Shown: positions 49,735-57,768 of the stretch, piece after piece
Position numbering within the stretch: position 1 is the stretch's first letter
How the letters are laid out: every line of letters begins with the position of its first letter
Origin: JANJUB01 sp040081075
GTDB lineage: Bacteria > Armatimonadota > Fimbriimonadia > Fimbriimonadales > Fimbriimonadaceae
Direction of reading: 5' to 3'
Assembly (NCBI GenBank): GCA_040081075.1
Contig: JBEBHJ010000010.1
Coordinates: 1 to 64,000 of the forward strand
Length of the DNA stretch: 64,000 nucleotides
Position numbers and translations under genes: made by a program
Notes under the pieces: generated by a model
Told to the model about the DNA's origin: nothing
Databases searched by the model: none
Seen by the model: the letters and a program-made list of their open reading frames with translations, nothing else

Positions 49735-51693
49735 GTGCCCCTTTCCCACGAAGAATTGCTTTCTATCTATCGACAAATGGCCCTCATGAGGGCCTTTGAA
49801 GAGTGCCTGCTCGCGCAAAGTCAAGCAGGAAACCTTCGCGGCTCACTTCATCTTGCGACGGGTCAAGAGGCGATGCCCGCCGTAGCGGGGCATACCTTGA
49901 GGAAGACCGATTGCATTACGGTCACGTATCGCGGACATGGCTATGTCATCGCCAAAGGGTGCGATTTGAAGCTGGTGCTGGCCGAGATCTTGGGCCGAAA
50001 TGCGGGACTCTGCAAGGGAAAGGGCGGAAAAATGCACTTGTTCGACCCAGAAAACGGTCTCTTGGGAGCAAACGGCATTGTTGCGGGAGGGATACCGACG
50101 GCAATCGGAGCGGCCTTGTCGGCTCAGCTACGCGGAACCGACGAAATTGCCCTAACGGTTTTTGGCGATGGAGCTCTGAACCAAGGCGCGGCTCATGAAT
50201 CGCTAAACATGGCCGGGCTCTACAAACTGCCCATCATTTTTCTTTGCGAAAACAACCTCTATGCCGAAATGACCCCGCTTAACTCCAGTAGTGGGCAGAC
50301 CGATTTGGCTTCTCGGGCGGCCGGCTACGGTTTCGAGGGGGTACGGGTTGATGGAAACGATGTCATTGCGTTCCATGAGGTTCTGGAATCGGCCGTTGCG
50401 AAAGCACGAGAAGGGGGCGGACCTACCCTGATCGAGGCCATGACCTACCGAACCTGCGGTCACTACCAACTTGATCCGGGGACAACCTACCGGACGAAGG
50501 AAGAGGTGGCGGAATGGGAGGCGAAGTCTCCAATGAAGCGACTTGGTGCGATCTTGAGCAGCGGATCATCGCCGGTGGACCTGGGCCGCATTGAGGCGGA
50601 AGCCCAGGAAGAAGTCGCTCAGGCGCTTGCCTTCGCGCTTGAATCGCCATTTTTGGATGAGTCTGAAGCGTTGACCGGGGAGTTCGTGCCGACCGTGGGT
50701 GCATCGATTTCAGTTGGCCCTGAATCAAAGATAACATTCTCGGCGGCAGTGAAATCCGCCATTTCGCAAGAAATGCATCGTGACGAGCGGGTCATCTTGT
50801 TTGGCGAAGACGTGGCTCACCATGGTGGAATGTTCCAGGTGACGAAAGGGCTCTTGGATGAGTTCGGGCCGAAGCGAGTTTTCGACACACCGATCTCCGA
50901 AGCTGGATTTTTGGGCATGGGTTTGGGCGCAGCTCTTACCGGATTTCGCCCCGTGATCGAGCTGATGTTCTTCGATTTCTCCCTCGTGGCGATGGATCAG
51001 ATTTTCAATCAGATAGCTAAGACGACGTACATGTCGGGTGGCTTGAAACTACCTTTGACCATCAGAACTCAGGGCGGAGGTTACAAAGGCGCGGCCGCTC
51101 AGCATTCTCAAATGCTGGAAGCCTTGTTTGTTCACATGCCAGGCCTGAAGGTGGTTACAGCCTCCAATCCCGCCGATGCCAAGGGCTTGCTTGCGGCGGC
51201 AATAAGAGACGACAACCCCGTTCTGTTCATAGAACACAAGCAACTCTATCCAACAGACGGCTTGGTTCCTTCGGGCGAGACCGTCGAGCCGATTGGCTCT
51301 TCGCGGGTGCTGCGAGAAGGCCAGGATTTGACGATTTGCTCGTACTCGTGGACCGCCCAACAATCACTCGAAGCCGCAGCTCAGTTAGCCCAGGATGGAA
51401 TCGAAGCGGAAGTGATTGATCTGCGAACGCTCAATCCGCTCGACTTCGAATCGATCAAGAAATCTTTGACAAGGACCCATCGCTTGATGATTGCCCATGA
51501 AGGGCATTTGCGATGTGGCATCGGCGCCGACCTCGCGGCTCAATTGCAGGAGCATTGTTTCGATGAACTCGATGCGCCCATTCTAAGAGTCGGTGCGGCC
51601 GATGTGCCGATTCCATTTGCCAAGCACTTGGAGGATGTCGTGCTTCCGAGCCCCGAGAAGATCGCCGCCAAAGCCCGGGAGCTTATGCGATGA
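49735..51693 (+). CDS. Fused E1 alpha-beta of thiamine-diphosphate 2-oxoacid/acetoin dehydrogenase
   Basis: 652 residues. Residues 1-310 are E1 alpha: RGSLHLATGQEA, GANGIVAGG, and the ThDP motif GDGALNQGAAHESLN ending in CENNLYAEM. Residues 325-652 are E1 beta: GEDVAHHGGMFQVTKGL, DTPISEAGFLGMGLGAAL, and FNQIAKTTYMSGG. E1 alpha and beta are separate genes in pyruvate dehydrogenases; fused forms are seen in some acetoin- and branched-chain-type enzymes. Start GTG 49735 with GGTAGG upstream. Its stop overlaps the SDR gene by four bases. The only E2 seen is 26 kb away at 22049-23242. Confidence 0.92.
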   Translation: MPLSHEELLSIYRQMALMRAFEECLLAQSQAGNLRGSLHLATGQEAMPAVAGHTLRKTDCITVTYRGHGYVIAKGCDLKLVLAEILGRNAGLCKGKGGKMHLFDPENGLLGANGIVAGGIPTAIGAALSAQLRGTDEIALTVFGDGALNQGAAHESLNMAGLYKLPIIFLCENNLYAEMTPLNSSSGQTDLASRAAGYGFEGVRVDGNDVIAFHEVLESAVAKAREGGGPTLIEAMTYRTCGHYQLDPGTTYRTKEEVAEWEAKSPMKRLGAILSSGSSPVDLGRIEAEAQEEVAQALAFALESPFLDESEALTGEFVPTVGASISVGPESKITFSAAVKSAISQEMHRDERVILFGEDVAHHGGMFQVTKGLLDEFGPKRVFDTPISEAGFLGMGLGAALTGFRPVIELMFFDFSLVAMDQIFNQIAKTTYMSGGLKLPLTIRTQGGGYKGAAAQHSQMLEALFVHMPGLKVVTASNPADAKGLLAAAIRDDNPVLFIEHKQLYPTDGLVPSGETVEPIGSSRVLREGQDLTICSYSWTAQQSLEAAAQLAQDGIEAEVIDLRTLNPLDFESIKKSLTRTHRLMIAHEGHLRCGIGADLAAQLQEHCFDELDAPILRVGAADVPIPFAKHLEDVVLPSPEKIAAKARELMR

Positions 51694-52415
51694 CCGCGAT
51701 TGTGACCGGAGCAGCCCAAGGGATTGGTGCGGCGATTGCCCGAAAGCTGGCGGAGGAAGGCTATCAAGTTGCTGGATGCGATCTTCGACCGACGCCCGAA
51801 GCCGACGGGGTGCGGTCCTATGTTCTGGATGTTAGCGACGTGGCGAGCCAAGATAGTCTCCTTGATCTGATAAGCAGAGACTTAGGTGAAATCACCTCCC
51901 TCGTAAACGCTGCCGGCATCTGCACCACGCAGATTGTCGATCAAATTACACCGGAGGGTTGGGCGAAGACTTTTGCCGTTAATGTTCAAGGTGCGTTCTT
52001 CTTGAGCCGAGCATGCGCCGACCGGATGCAGCCCGGCGGGGCCATTGTCAATATCGCCAGCATAAGCGGGTTTTTGCCCAAACTGGAACAGATTGACTAC
52101 GGTGCATCAAAGGCCGCCCTCATTAGCCTCACCCGGTCTCTGGCTTTGGTATATGGCCCCAAAGGGATTAGGGTAAACGCGGTTGCCCCCGGAGTGATTG
52201 ATACGCCCCTAACCCAAGCCATTGCCCAGCAGCGAGCGGAGTTGCGCGGAGTCGCGCCTGAGGAAACGCTTGCACCCGTGCTTGGGTCGACGCCGCTACG
52301 GCGCATGGGCGAGGCGGAAGAAGTGGCCGATGTTGTGGCTTATCTGCTGAGCGACAAAGCCAGCTTTATCAGCGGACAGTGTTTGAACGTGTGCGGCGGA
52401 TTTCTGATGCGCTAG
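51690..52415 (+). CDS. Short-chain dehydrogenase/reductase coupled to E1
   Basis: 241 residues of the classical SDR family: cofactor motif TGAAQGIG, NAAG, catalytic Ser in IASISGFLP, Tyr and Lys in YGASK, then PGVIDTP. Likely reduces a carbonyl with NAD(P)H. The ATGA overlap with the E1 fusion gene means the two are made together; an acetoin/diacetyl or related substrate would fit that partner, but this is inference. Confidence 0.9.
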   Translation: MTAIVTGAAQGIGAAIARKLAEEGYQVAGCDLRPTPEADGVRSYVLDVSDVASQDSLLDLISRDLGEITSLVNAAGICTTQIVDQITPEGWAKTFAVNVQGAFFLSRACADRMQPGGAIVNIASISGFLPKLEQIDYGASKAALISLTRSLALVYGPKGIRVNAVAPGVIDTPLTQAIAQQRAELRGVAPEETLAPVLGSTPLRRMGEAEEVADVVAYLLSDKASFISGQCLNVCGGFLMR

Positions 52416-52464
52416 CCGCGCCAGAATCCAACAATCATTGCCGTTCCTCGGTATCCTTTTGGCG

Positions 52465-52974
52465 ATGGCCTTTAACGGAGTTTGGCATTTCAGCTTTACG
52501 ATCTCTCATATGGATGCCTCGCTGGCGTTCTACTGCGACCTTCTTGGACTTGAGCTTGTAACCCGCCAAGTGCAGCACAACGAATACACCGCCAAACTCG
52601 TTGGCTATGAGGGCGCCCACCTGGATGTGGCCATGCTGAAGATTCCAACCGCGTTCACCGGCCCCAGTAATCACCACCTTGAGTTGGTCGAATACATCCA
52701 TCCGCGTGGCGAGAAAACCGATGTGAGCACCAACCGCCCCGGCTCCCCCCACCTTGCCTTTGTCACCGATGACATCTTTGGAGATTACGCTCGGCTCTCG
52801 GCGGCGGGAGTGCGATTCAAAGCCCCCGAACCCGTGGCCATTGAGGCCGGAGTGAACAGAGGCGGCTACACCGTCTACTTCCTCGATCCCGACGATATCA
52901 CCCTCGAAATGCTTCAACCACCCACCGGGCGACCTTGGGGAACAGTGAACGGCGTAGAACTCATCAAACCATAG
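52465..52974 (+). CDS. Glyoxalase/VOC superfamily protein
   Basis: 169 residues from ATG 52465. VWHFSFTISHMDASLAFYCD at the start gives the first VOC module (metal-site His), with HHLELVEYIHP and SPHLAFVTDDIFGDYARLSA continuing, and FLDPDDITLEMLQPP as the final beta strand with Glu ligand. Two modules are present, so it is a complete monomer domain. The substrate is unknown. It lies 49 bases after the SDR gene on the same strand. Confidence 0.83.
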   Translation: MAFNGVWHFSFTISHMDASLAFYCDLLGLELVTRQVQHNEYTAKLVGYEGAHLDVAMLKIPTAFTGPSNHHLELVEYIHPRGEKTDVSTNRPGSPHLAFVTDDIFGDYARLSAAGVRFKAPEPVAIEAGVNRGGYTVYFLDPDDITLEMLQPPTGRPWGTVNGVELIKP

Positions 52975-52992
52975 GTGCAACTTCCCTAAGTG

Positions 52993-53136
52993 ATGGCCAC
53001 CATTACCTGTGCGAAGTGCGGCGGAACCGAGTTATACGCCACTCATGATGTGAGCGCGGGCCACTCCGGTTACAGCGATCTGCTAGCGGGACTCGGCACG
53101 TTCTCTTCGCGGCCCAACGCACCCGCGAACGCCTGA
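52993..53136 (+). CDS. Small zinc-ribbon-like protein, probably truncated
   Basis: 47 residues, ATG 52993 to TGA 53134-53136. One CxxC knuckle, TCAKCGGTELYATHDV, followed by a Gly/Ser-rich stretch. A full zinc ribbon needs a second CxxC, which is not found in this or the other downstream frames, so the gene seems to have lost its end. It sits between the VOC gene and the convergent sucC. Confidence 0.5.
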   Translation: MATITCAKCGGTELYATHDVSAGHSGYSDLLAGLGTFSSRPNAPANA

Positions 53137-53151
53137 AGAAATTGAACCGGA

Positions 53152-54303
53152 TCACGCGTAAGCGAGGCTAACGATCTTTTCGGCAGCTTCTTGCATTGTT
53201 TCGGCAGGTACCACCCGCGATCCGGCCAAAAGCGCCCGGCCTTCTTCGGCCGCGGTTCCTTCTATTCGGGCCACAACCGGAATCTGAACGTTCAGTTCGT
53301 CAAGCGCCACCAGAACACCCTTCGCCACTTCGTCGCAACGCGTGATTCCGCCAAAAATATTGATCAGGAGTCCCTTTACAGCCGGGTCCATTAAAACCAG
53401 TTCAACACACGATTTCACGCGCTCTTGCTGAGCTCCGCCGCCTACGTCCAAGAAGTCAGCCGGACGTCCCCCCGCTGCGTTCACTTCATCCAGCGAGCAC
53501 ATCACCAAGCCTGCGCCGTTACCCATGATTCCGATATCGCCACCCAACCGAACATAGGCGATACCGCGGCGCGCCGCTTCTGCTTCAATCGCATCCTCCG
53601 CCGCATCATCTTTGCTCTCGTCGTATTGGGGCAACCGGAACAGCGCATTCTCATCGATCGCAACCTTTGCGTCTGCCGCCAAGAGCTTGCCTTCCGGAGT
53701 CAGCGCCACCGGGTTGATCTCCACCAAGTCGGCATCCATTTCAATAAAGGCCTTCACCAGTTTCTTAATCATCGAAACCATCTGACCCGCCGCTGCCTTG
53801 GGAATCTTTGCCGCCTTCACCGCCGCCCTAATCTGATAATCCGAGAGTCCCCAAGCCGGATCAACTTCTAACCGCACAATCGCTTCGGGCTCCGAATGCG
53901 CCACCTCTTCTATATCCATGCCGCCTCGCGCCGAAATCATCACAATATTCTTCTGGCTGGCCCGATCAAGCAAAACCGCAAGGTAATACTCCTCGGCGAT
54001 ATCCACCAGCTCGGCCACCAGCAACTTCTCCACAATCATGCCGTCTGGGTTTTGAATCGAAATCAATCGCTTGCCCAGAAGCTCTTTGGCAAAAACCGCC
54101 GCCGCTTCCGAGTTATCAAACAGCTTAACGCCGCCCGCCTTACCGCGCCCACCCATAAGCACTTGGGCCTTGACCACGACCTTGCCGCCAAACTTGTCGG
54201 CGATCTCTTTCACATTGTCCGCGGTTTCCGTCATTTCCCCGCCCGGAACAGGTACGCCGAACTTGGCGAGAAGGTCTTTAGATTGATACTCGTGTAGCTT
54301 CAT
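53152..54303 (-). CDS. sucC: Succinyl-CoA ligase (ADP-forming) beta subunit
   Basis: 383 residues. N-terminal ATP-grasp domain with KLHEYQSKDLL and VKAQVLMGGRGKAGG, then ALTPEGKLLAADAK and a C-terminal CoA-ligase domain with NIFGGITRCDEVAKG. Makes ATP from succinyl-CoA in the TCA cycle with SucD. sucD, normally the next gene, is not adjacent: the convergent zinc-ribbon and VOC genes occupy that position. The start ATG 54303 is clear. Confidence 0.96.
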   Translation of the reverse strand: MKLHEYQSKDLLAKFGVPVPGGEMTETADNVKEIADKFGGKVVVKAQVLMGGRGKAGGVKLFDNSEAAAVFAKELLGKRLISIQNPDGMIVEKLLVAELVDIAEEYYLAVLLDRASQKNIVMISARGGMDIEEVAHSEPEAIVRLEVDPAWGLSDYQIRAAVKAAKIPKAAAGQMVSMIKKLVKAFIEMDADLVEINPVALTPEGKLLAADAKVAIDENALFRLPQYDESKDDAAEDAIEAEAARRGIAYVRLGGDIGIMGNGAGLVMCSLDEVNAAGGRPADFLDVGGGAQQERVKSCVELVLMDPAVKGLLINIFGGITRCDEVAKGVLVALDELNVQIPVVARIEGTAAEEGRALLAGSRVVPAETMQEAAEKIVSLAYA

Positions 54304-54425
54304 GCTTCAACCCATAGGTTACCAGGGAAACCCGAGCCGGTTCCAAGCGATTAAAGGAGACCTCTACCCTGTAGCCGCACATTGCAAAGCAACGTGCGAC
54401 CCCCTCCCAGTACCCTTGTTCGATA

Positions 54426-54457
54426 GGTGTTACATGGGTGTTACATGGGTATTACGC
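54426..54457. repeat. Three 11-base tandem units upstream of the 54592 gene
   Basis: GGTGTTACATG occurs at 54426-54436 and 54437-54447, with a third, altered copy GGTATTACGCG (54448-54458). Eleven bases equals one helical turn, so the copies face the same side of DNA, as activator-binding repeats do. Confidence 0.55.
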
Positions 54458-54591
54458 GAATTCTCGCCGAAGCAAAAACAGGAGCTAAATTTGAAAAACA
54501 CCTAAAGATACCCAAATCTTTTCCAATGATAAAATTGCTAGCCTCTCTTCAGCAATGAAAATCATGGAGGTTGGCAAGGAAAAGTGATAAC

Positions 54592-55299
54592 ATGGCAAAA
54601 GCTGAGTTATCTGTGTTACTTGACGACCTGCGCGGCAAAGCCGGCAACGTCGTCTTCTGTGGTTCAAGAGATGGGGTTGTCGTAAAAAAACGCTCTATCC
54701 CTAAGAACCCCCGGACTCCTGCCCAAATGGCGGCGAGAGAAAACTTAAGGAAGGCAACCCAGATCTTCCGTAGTTACACTCCCACCCAAGTTCAGGGCTG
54801 GAAAAACTACGCTGGTGGCATCAACCACCACAACCCCGTTAATGGTGTGGCCTACACCCCCACCGCCATTAACGCATTCGTCACTCTGGCAACAAAACTG
54901 CTGCAAGTCAATCCAACCGGAACGATTCCCAGCATGCCTCCAACCACCGCTTTCGCCGGTGACACCGTCACGATCTCAGTCGTAGCAAGTGCCGGTACCC
55001 TCACCTTCAGCGCAAGCAAGGCAAATGCCGCTAATGTAACCACCGAGATTCTTCTCCAACCGTTACCTAGCGCCAACCGCAAGCCATCGCTCCAGGGCAT
55101 GCGCCACAAAGCGTTCCAAGCGTTCGCCAGCGGCAGCCTCTCCCTCCCGATTACGGTACCGCCCGGCTACTACGCCGCCGCATACCGTTTCGTGAACACG
55201 TTAACGGGTCAAACCACCCTTCCGGTGATGTTAGCCGTCAACCAAGTAACCCTCGCGCTCGAAGAAGGCGGAAACAAATCCGCCCGAAAAGTAGCATAG
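54592..55299 (+). CDS. Hypothetical protein, first gene before the RHS locus
   Basis: 235 residues. The N-terminal part (LRGKAGNVVFCGSRDGVVVKK and RSIPKNPRTPAQMAARENL) resembles small proteins of unknown function with a conserved basic segment and a R-P/N-P-x-T-x-x-Q motif, seen in some mobile or phage-like contexts. The rest is Ala/Thr/Pro-rich and beta-like. ATG 54592 with AAGGA 11 bases upstream is preferred over TTG 54571. Followed by a strong hairpin and, after about 100 bases, the promoter of the RHS operon. Confidence 0.6.
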   Translation: MAKAELSVLLDDLRGKAGNVVFCGSRDGVVVKKRSIPKNPRTPAQMAARENLRKATQIFRSYTPTQVQGWKNYAGGINHHNPVNGVAYTPTAINAFVTLATKLLQVNPTGTIPSMPPTTAFAGDTVTISVVASAGTLTFSASKANAANVTTEILLQPLPSANRKPSLQGMRHKAFQAFASGSLSLPITVPPGYYAAAYRFVNTLTGQTTLPVMLAVNQVTLALEEGGNKSARKVA

Positions 55300-55316
55300 G
55301 CATCCTGCCTGTGCGT

Positions 55317-55340
55317 GCCTAGGGCGTCATCGCCCTAGGC
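55317..55340 (+). terminator. Strong hairpin after the 54592 gene
   Basis: GCCTAGGGCG (55317-55326) and CGCCCTAGGC (55331-55340) are perfectly complementary with a TCAT loop. No T-tract follows, so it could equally be a protein or RNA structure; termination is the simplest reading given its place 18 bases after a stop codon. Confidence 0.5.
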
Positions 55341-55446
55341 CAACCCCAAAGCCCCCCAGTCCCACCGGTCCAGCAAGTCGCGCCGAACCCTGAAACATCA
55401 TGGTCCAATCCGCAAAACAGAAAGTTGAGAAAAGTTTCCACACCCC

Positions 55447-55475
55447 TTGACAAACCCCGAAACAATAAGGGTAAA
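55447..55475 (+). promoter_or_regulatory. Predicted promoter of the RHS operon
   Basis: A consensus -35 TTGACA (55447-55452) is followed after 17 bases by GGTAAA (55470-55475) as a weak -10. It lies 54 bases before the ATG at 55529. Confidence 0.5.
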
Positions 55476-55528
55476 AGCCGTAGCAGAAGTTAACCGCGTT
55501 CTGAAATGCGACTAACAAGGAATGAAAC

Positions 55529-56824
55529 ATGGTTATAAGTGCCGTCCTCGCCCTACTTACATCCCCAGTGTCCCGCCCGAGTCACTTCTATTTGGCGGAC
55601 CTTCAAGAGTCCCGTCGGTACGCAGTTAGTCAGATTATTGGGACAAACCCGGGCAACAACATAACGTTTCAAGCCCATGCCCTAAAGTTCGGTTATGCTC
55701 ACCAATACTATTTCCCGAGCAACTACACCGGGCGAGTTGCTGTATTGAGCATTAAGACTGACAAATGGGGGGTGATCGGGGACGTGCCCCAAGGTGCCCA
55801 GGGTGGATTCGACCCGGAAGCAGGCACCAGCCCAGGTGGTTCTTGGATGCACTTCCCGATAACTCCATCCACGGTATGGCCCCCAGACCCGACGAATATC
55901 ACGACATTTCTCGCTTACTTCACCGGCGGCACAACTGGTGGATCGGCGGCTTCGCTCACAGGGAGTAACTCAGAATCAATCGTTTATCGCGAGTCTGGTA
56001 ATGATGGTAGTCAGACTCACAAGGTGGTCTTTACTTACACTTTTGCGGTTCTCAAGAACATGGCAAACGGTGATTGCCCCATTGATACGCGAAAGACCTA
56101 TAACGGCTCAAACGAGGCGAACGCGGATCAGTGGTATTCCGACGCTAATACGACTTTGCGCAATCTTAACTTTGACCCGTATTCTTATCGGGGTGGAATG
56201 TTCATTGGTCATATGCCCTATCGCTTGCTTGATGACAACAATCCCCAGAGTCCGATCTACCTTAATGACCGGAGCGGCACGGCGAGACTCCAGCTTTGGT
56301 TTCCTGAGTTTGATTTATCACCATTTACAAATCCCAGCATTGAGTTCGTTACCCATTCTATCTATGACATGAGGTCGATCCCGCCACGCGGGTCATTCAC
56401 ACAGTGGGCCGATTCGTTAGACCTCAAATACGGTGCGGGTACAGCCGGAACATCCGAGTCGGATACTACCTGGAGCAATGGATGGGCAATTCCAACTTCG
56501 CCTGCTCCCAAAACGGCCCACCTGTTCGCGACGAGTCCTGCCGCTGATCAAGACTTTGTTAGCATGCCGATTACCCTAGCTACCCCAACAAGCACCAGCA
56601 CGAACGCCGACTGGCGACGATACAACCTCGTCTGGGCAAAAGATGAGGCTACCTACCAATCGGCGGGCACCGTGCGATGGCGGTACTTCGCGACTAAGGA
56701 GGCCATCAGCAACGGTAACTCTTCGGACACGCTAACTGACTTTAAGCCTAGGTCGTGGGGAGTGATTTCGCTGAACTGGGACCAAGTCACAACCGAACCT
56801 AACCTTGCTCTACCACGAAAATGA
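55529..56824 (+). CDS. Unknown protein, first gene of the RHS operon
   Basis: 431 residues, no family recognised. A short hydrophobic start (VISAVLALLTSPVS) may be a weak signal peptide. The body is rich in Ser, Thr, Asn, Trp and Tyr with little Lys, in the style of surface or secreted proteins (GGSWMHFPITPSTVWPPD, GTVRWRYFATKEAIS). ATG 55529 has AAGGA seven bases upstream. Its stop overlaps the next gene by ATGA. It may be a structural or delivery partner of the RHS protein, but nothing direct shows that. Confidence 0.7.
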   Translation: MVISAVLALLTSPVSRPSHFYLADLQESRRYAVSQIIGTNPGNNITFQAHALKFGYAHQYYFPSNYTGRVAVLSIKTDKWGVIGDVPQGAQGGFDPEAGTSPGGSWMHFPITPSTVWPPDPTNITTFLAYFTGGTTGGSAASLTGSNSESIVYRESGNDGSQTHKVVFTYTFAVLKNMANGDCPIDTRKTYNGSNEANADQWYSDANTTLRNLNFDPYSYRGGMFIGHMPYRLLDDNNPQSPIYLNDRSGTARLQLWFPEFDLSPFTNPSIEFVTHSIYDMRSIPPRGSFTQWADSLDLKYGAGTAGTSESDTTWSNGWAIPTSPAPKTAHLFATSPAADQDFVSMPITLATPTSTSTNADWRRYNLVWAKDEATYQSAGTVRWRYFATKEAISNGNSSDTLTDFKPRSWGVISLNWDQVTTEPNLALPRK

Positions 56825-57768
56825 AAGCCCTCTTGCCTTGGAGCCTTATTGCTATCATCGGTTGCGGAAAGACGACCACGCTCAATGGCGCCATTCCGTC
56901 GCCACTTTCGAGCGGTGATGCCATGTACAACCAGAAAAACTTCAAGGCTGCCGAACGTGAATACATGGCCTTCGTTGAAAAGAATGCTAAGGCATCAGAC
57001 ACAAAGACGCAAAATCTTGTTACGGTAGCTCGAATACGCACCGCATATTCAGCCGCTAGGGGCAAGGACTTCTCCCGGGCCCGTACCCTCTTCAAGACCG
57101 CATCGCAAACCCATAAAGGCGACATGCGACCGTCCCCTGCTTATGGAAACCTCCCCGACCATGCCCGATACCAAGCTATTGTTTGCTTACTGGGCGAAAA
57201 CAGGCGAGCCGAGGCCATTGCCGAGTTTGGCGACTTCTTAAAGTCCAAGCCCGAAAGCCCCGTTTGCTATTCCGTGATCAAACGGATTCATCAATTGCTT
57301 CCTCGCGAAAAATGGGCTCCATACGATACCTTGATGGATAGAGCCATCAAGGTGCAGAACAAAAAGGTGGCAGAAGCATCGGTCGTGTGCGGACCGAAGG
57401 CCGCCGGATACTTGCTCGAAGCGCTTGGAAAAGGCAAGTTCAAGCAAGATGATCTCACCAAACTCTGCGGCACCACCGCAAAAGGCACCAGCCTAGAGGG
57501 CCTCCAGTCGGCTCTCAAGACAAAGGGCGTCTTCACCAAGGGGATGCTGCTCAACCGAACCGACTTCGCCAAAATGACACTCCCCGCCATCTGGCTGGGC
57601 GATGACCACTATTACGTAGTAGTTCGTATGGGTCTTGCTGAAGTCACCGTATTTGACCCCGCTATCGATAAGGAAGTCGCTCTTGACATTCCCGTTCTCG
57701 ATGACAACGATTTCGCGGCAACTGTGCTTGTCGTAGATTCCTCCCAAACCAAAGGTAAACAATCATGA
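56821..57768 (+). CDS. Lipoprotein with TPR-like region and C39-like cysteine peptidase domain
   Basis: 315 residues. N-terminal lipobox IIGC (Cys15). Residues 35-170 are helical with TPR character (AMYNQKNFKAAEREYMAFVE). The C-terminal part (about 185-300) matches a C39 peptidase: catalytic Cys190 in VCGPKAAGYLLEALG, GTSLEGLQSALKTKGV, His263 in DHYYVVVRMG and Asp279 in FDPA. C39 enzymes cut leader peptides, usually at double glycine, during export. It is ATGA-coupled to genes on both sides. Processing or release of the RHS protein is the natural inference. Confidence 0.75.
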   Translation: MKALLPWSLIAIIGCGKTTTLNGAIPSPLSSGDAMYNQKNFKAAEREYMAFVEKNAKASDTKTQNLVTVARIRTAYSAARGKDFSRARTLFKTASQTHKGDMRPSPAYGNLPDHARYQAIVCLLGENRRAEAIAEFGDFLKSKPESPVCYSVIKRIHQLLPREKWAPYDTLMDRAIKVQNKKVAEASVVCGPKAAGYLLEALGKGKFKQDDLTKLCGTTAKGTSLEGLQSALKTKGVFTKGMLLNRTDFAKMTLPAIWLGDDHYYVVVRMGLAEVTVFDPAIDKEVALDIPVLDDNDFAATVLVVDSSQTKGKQS

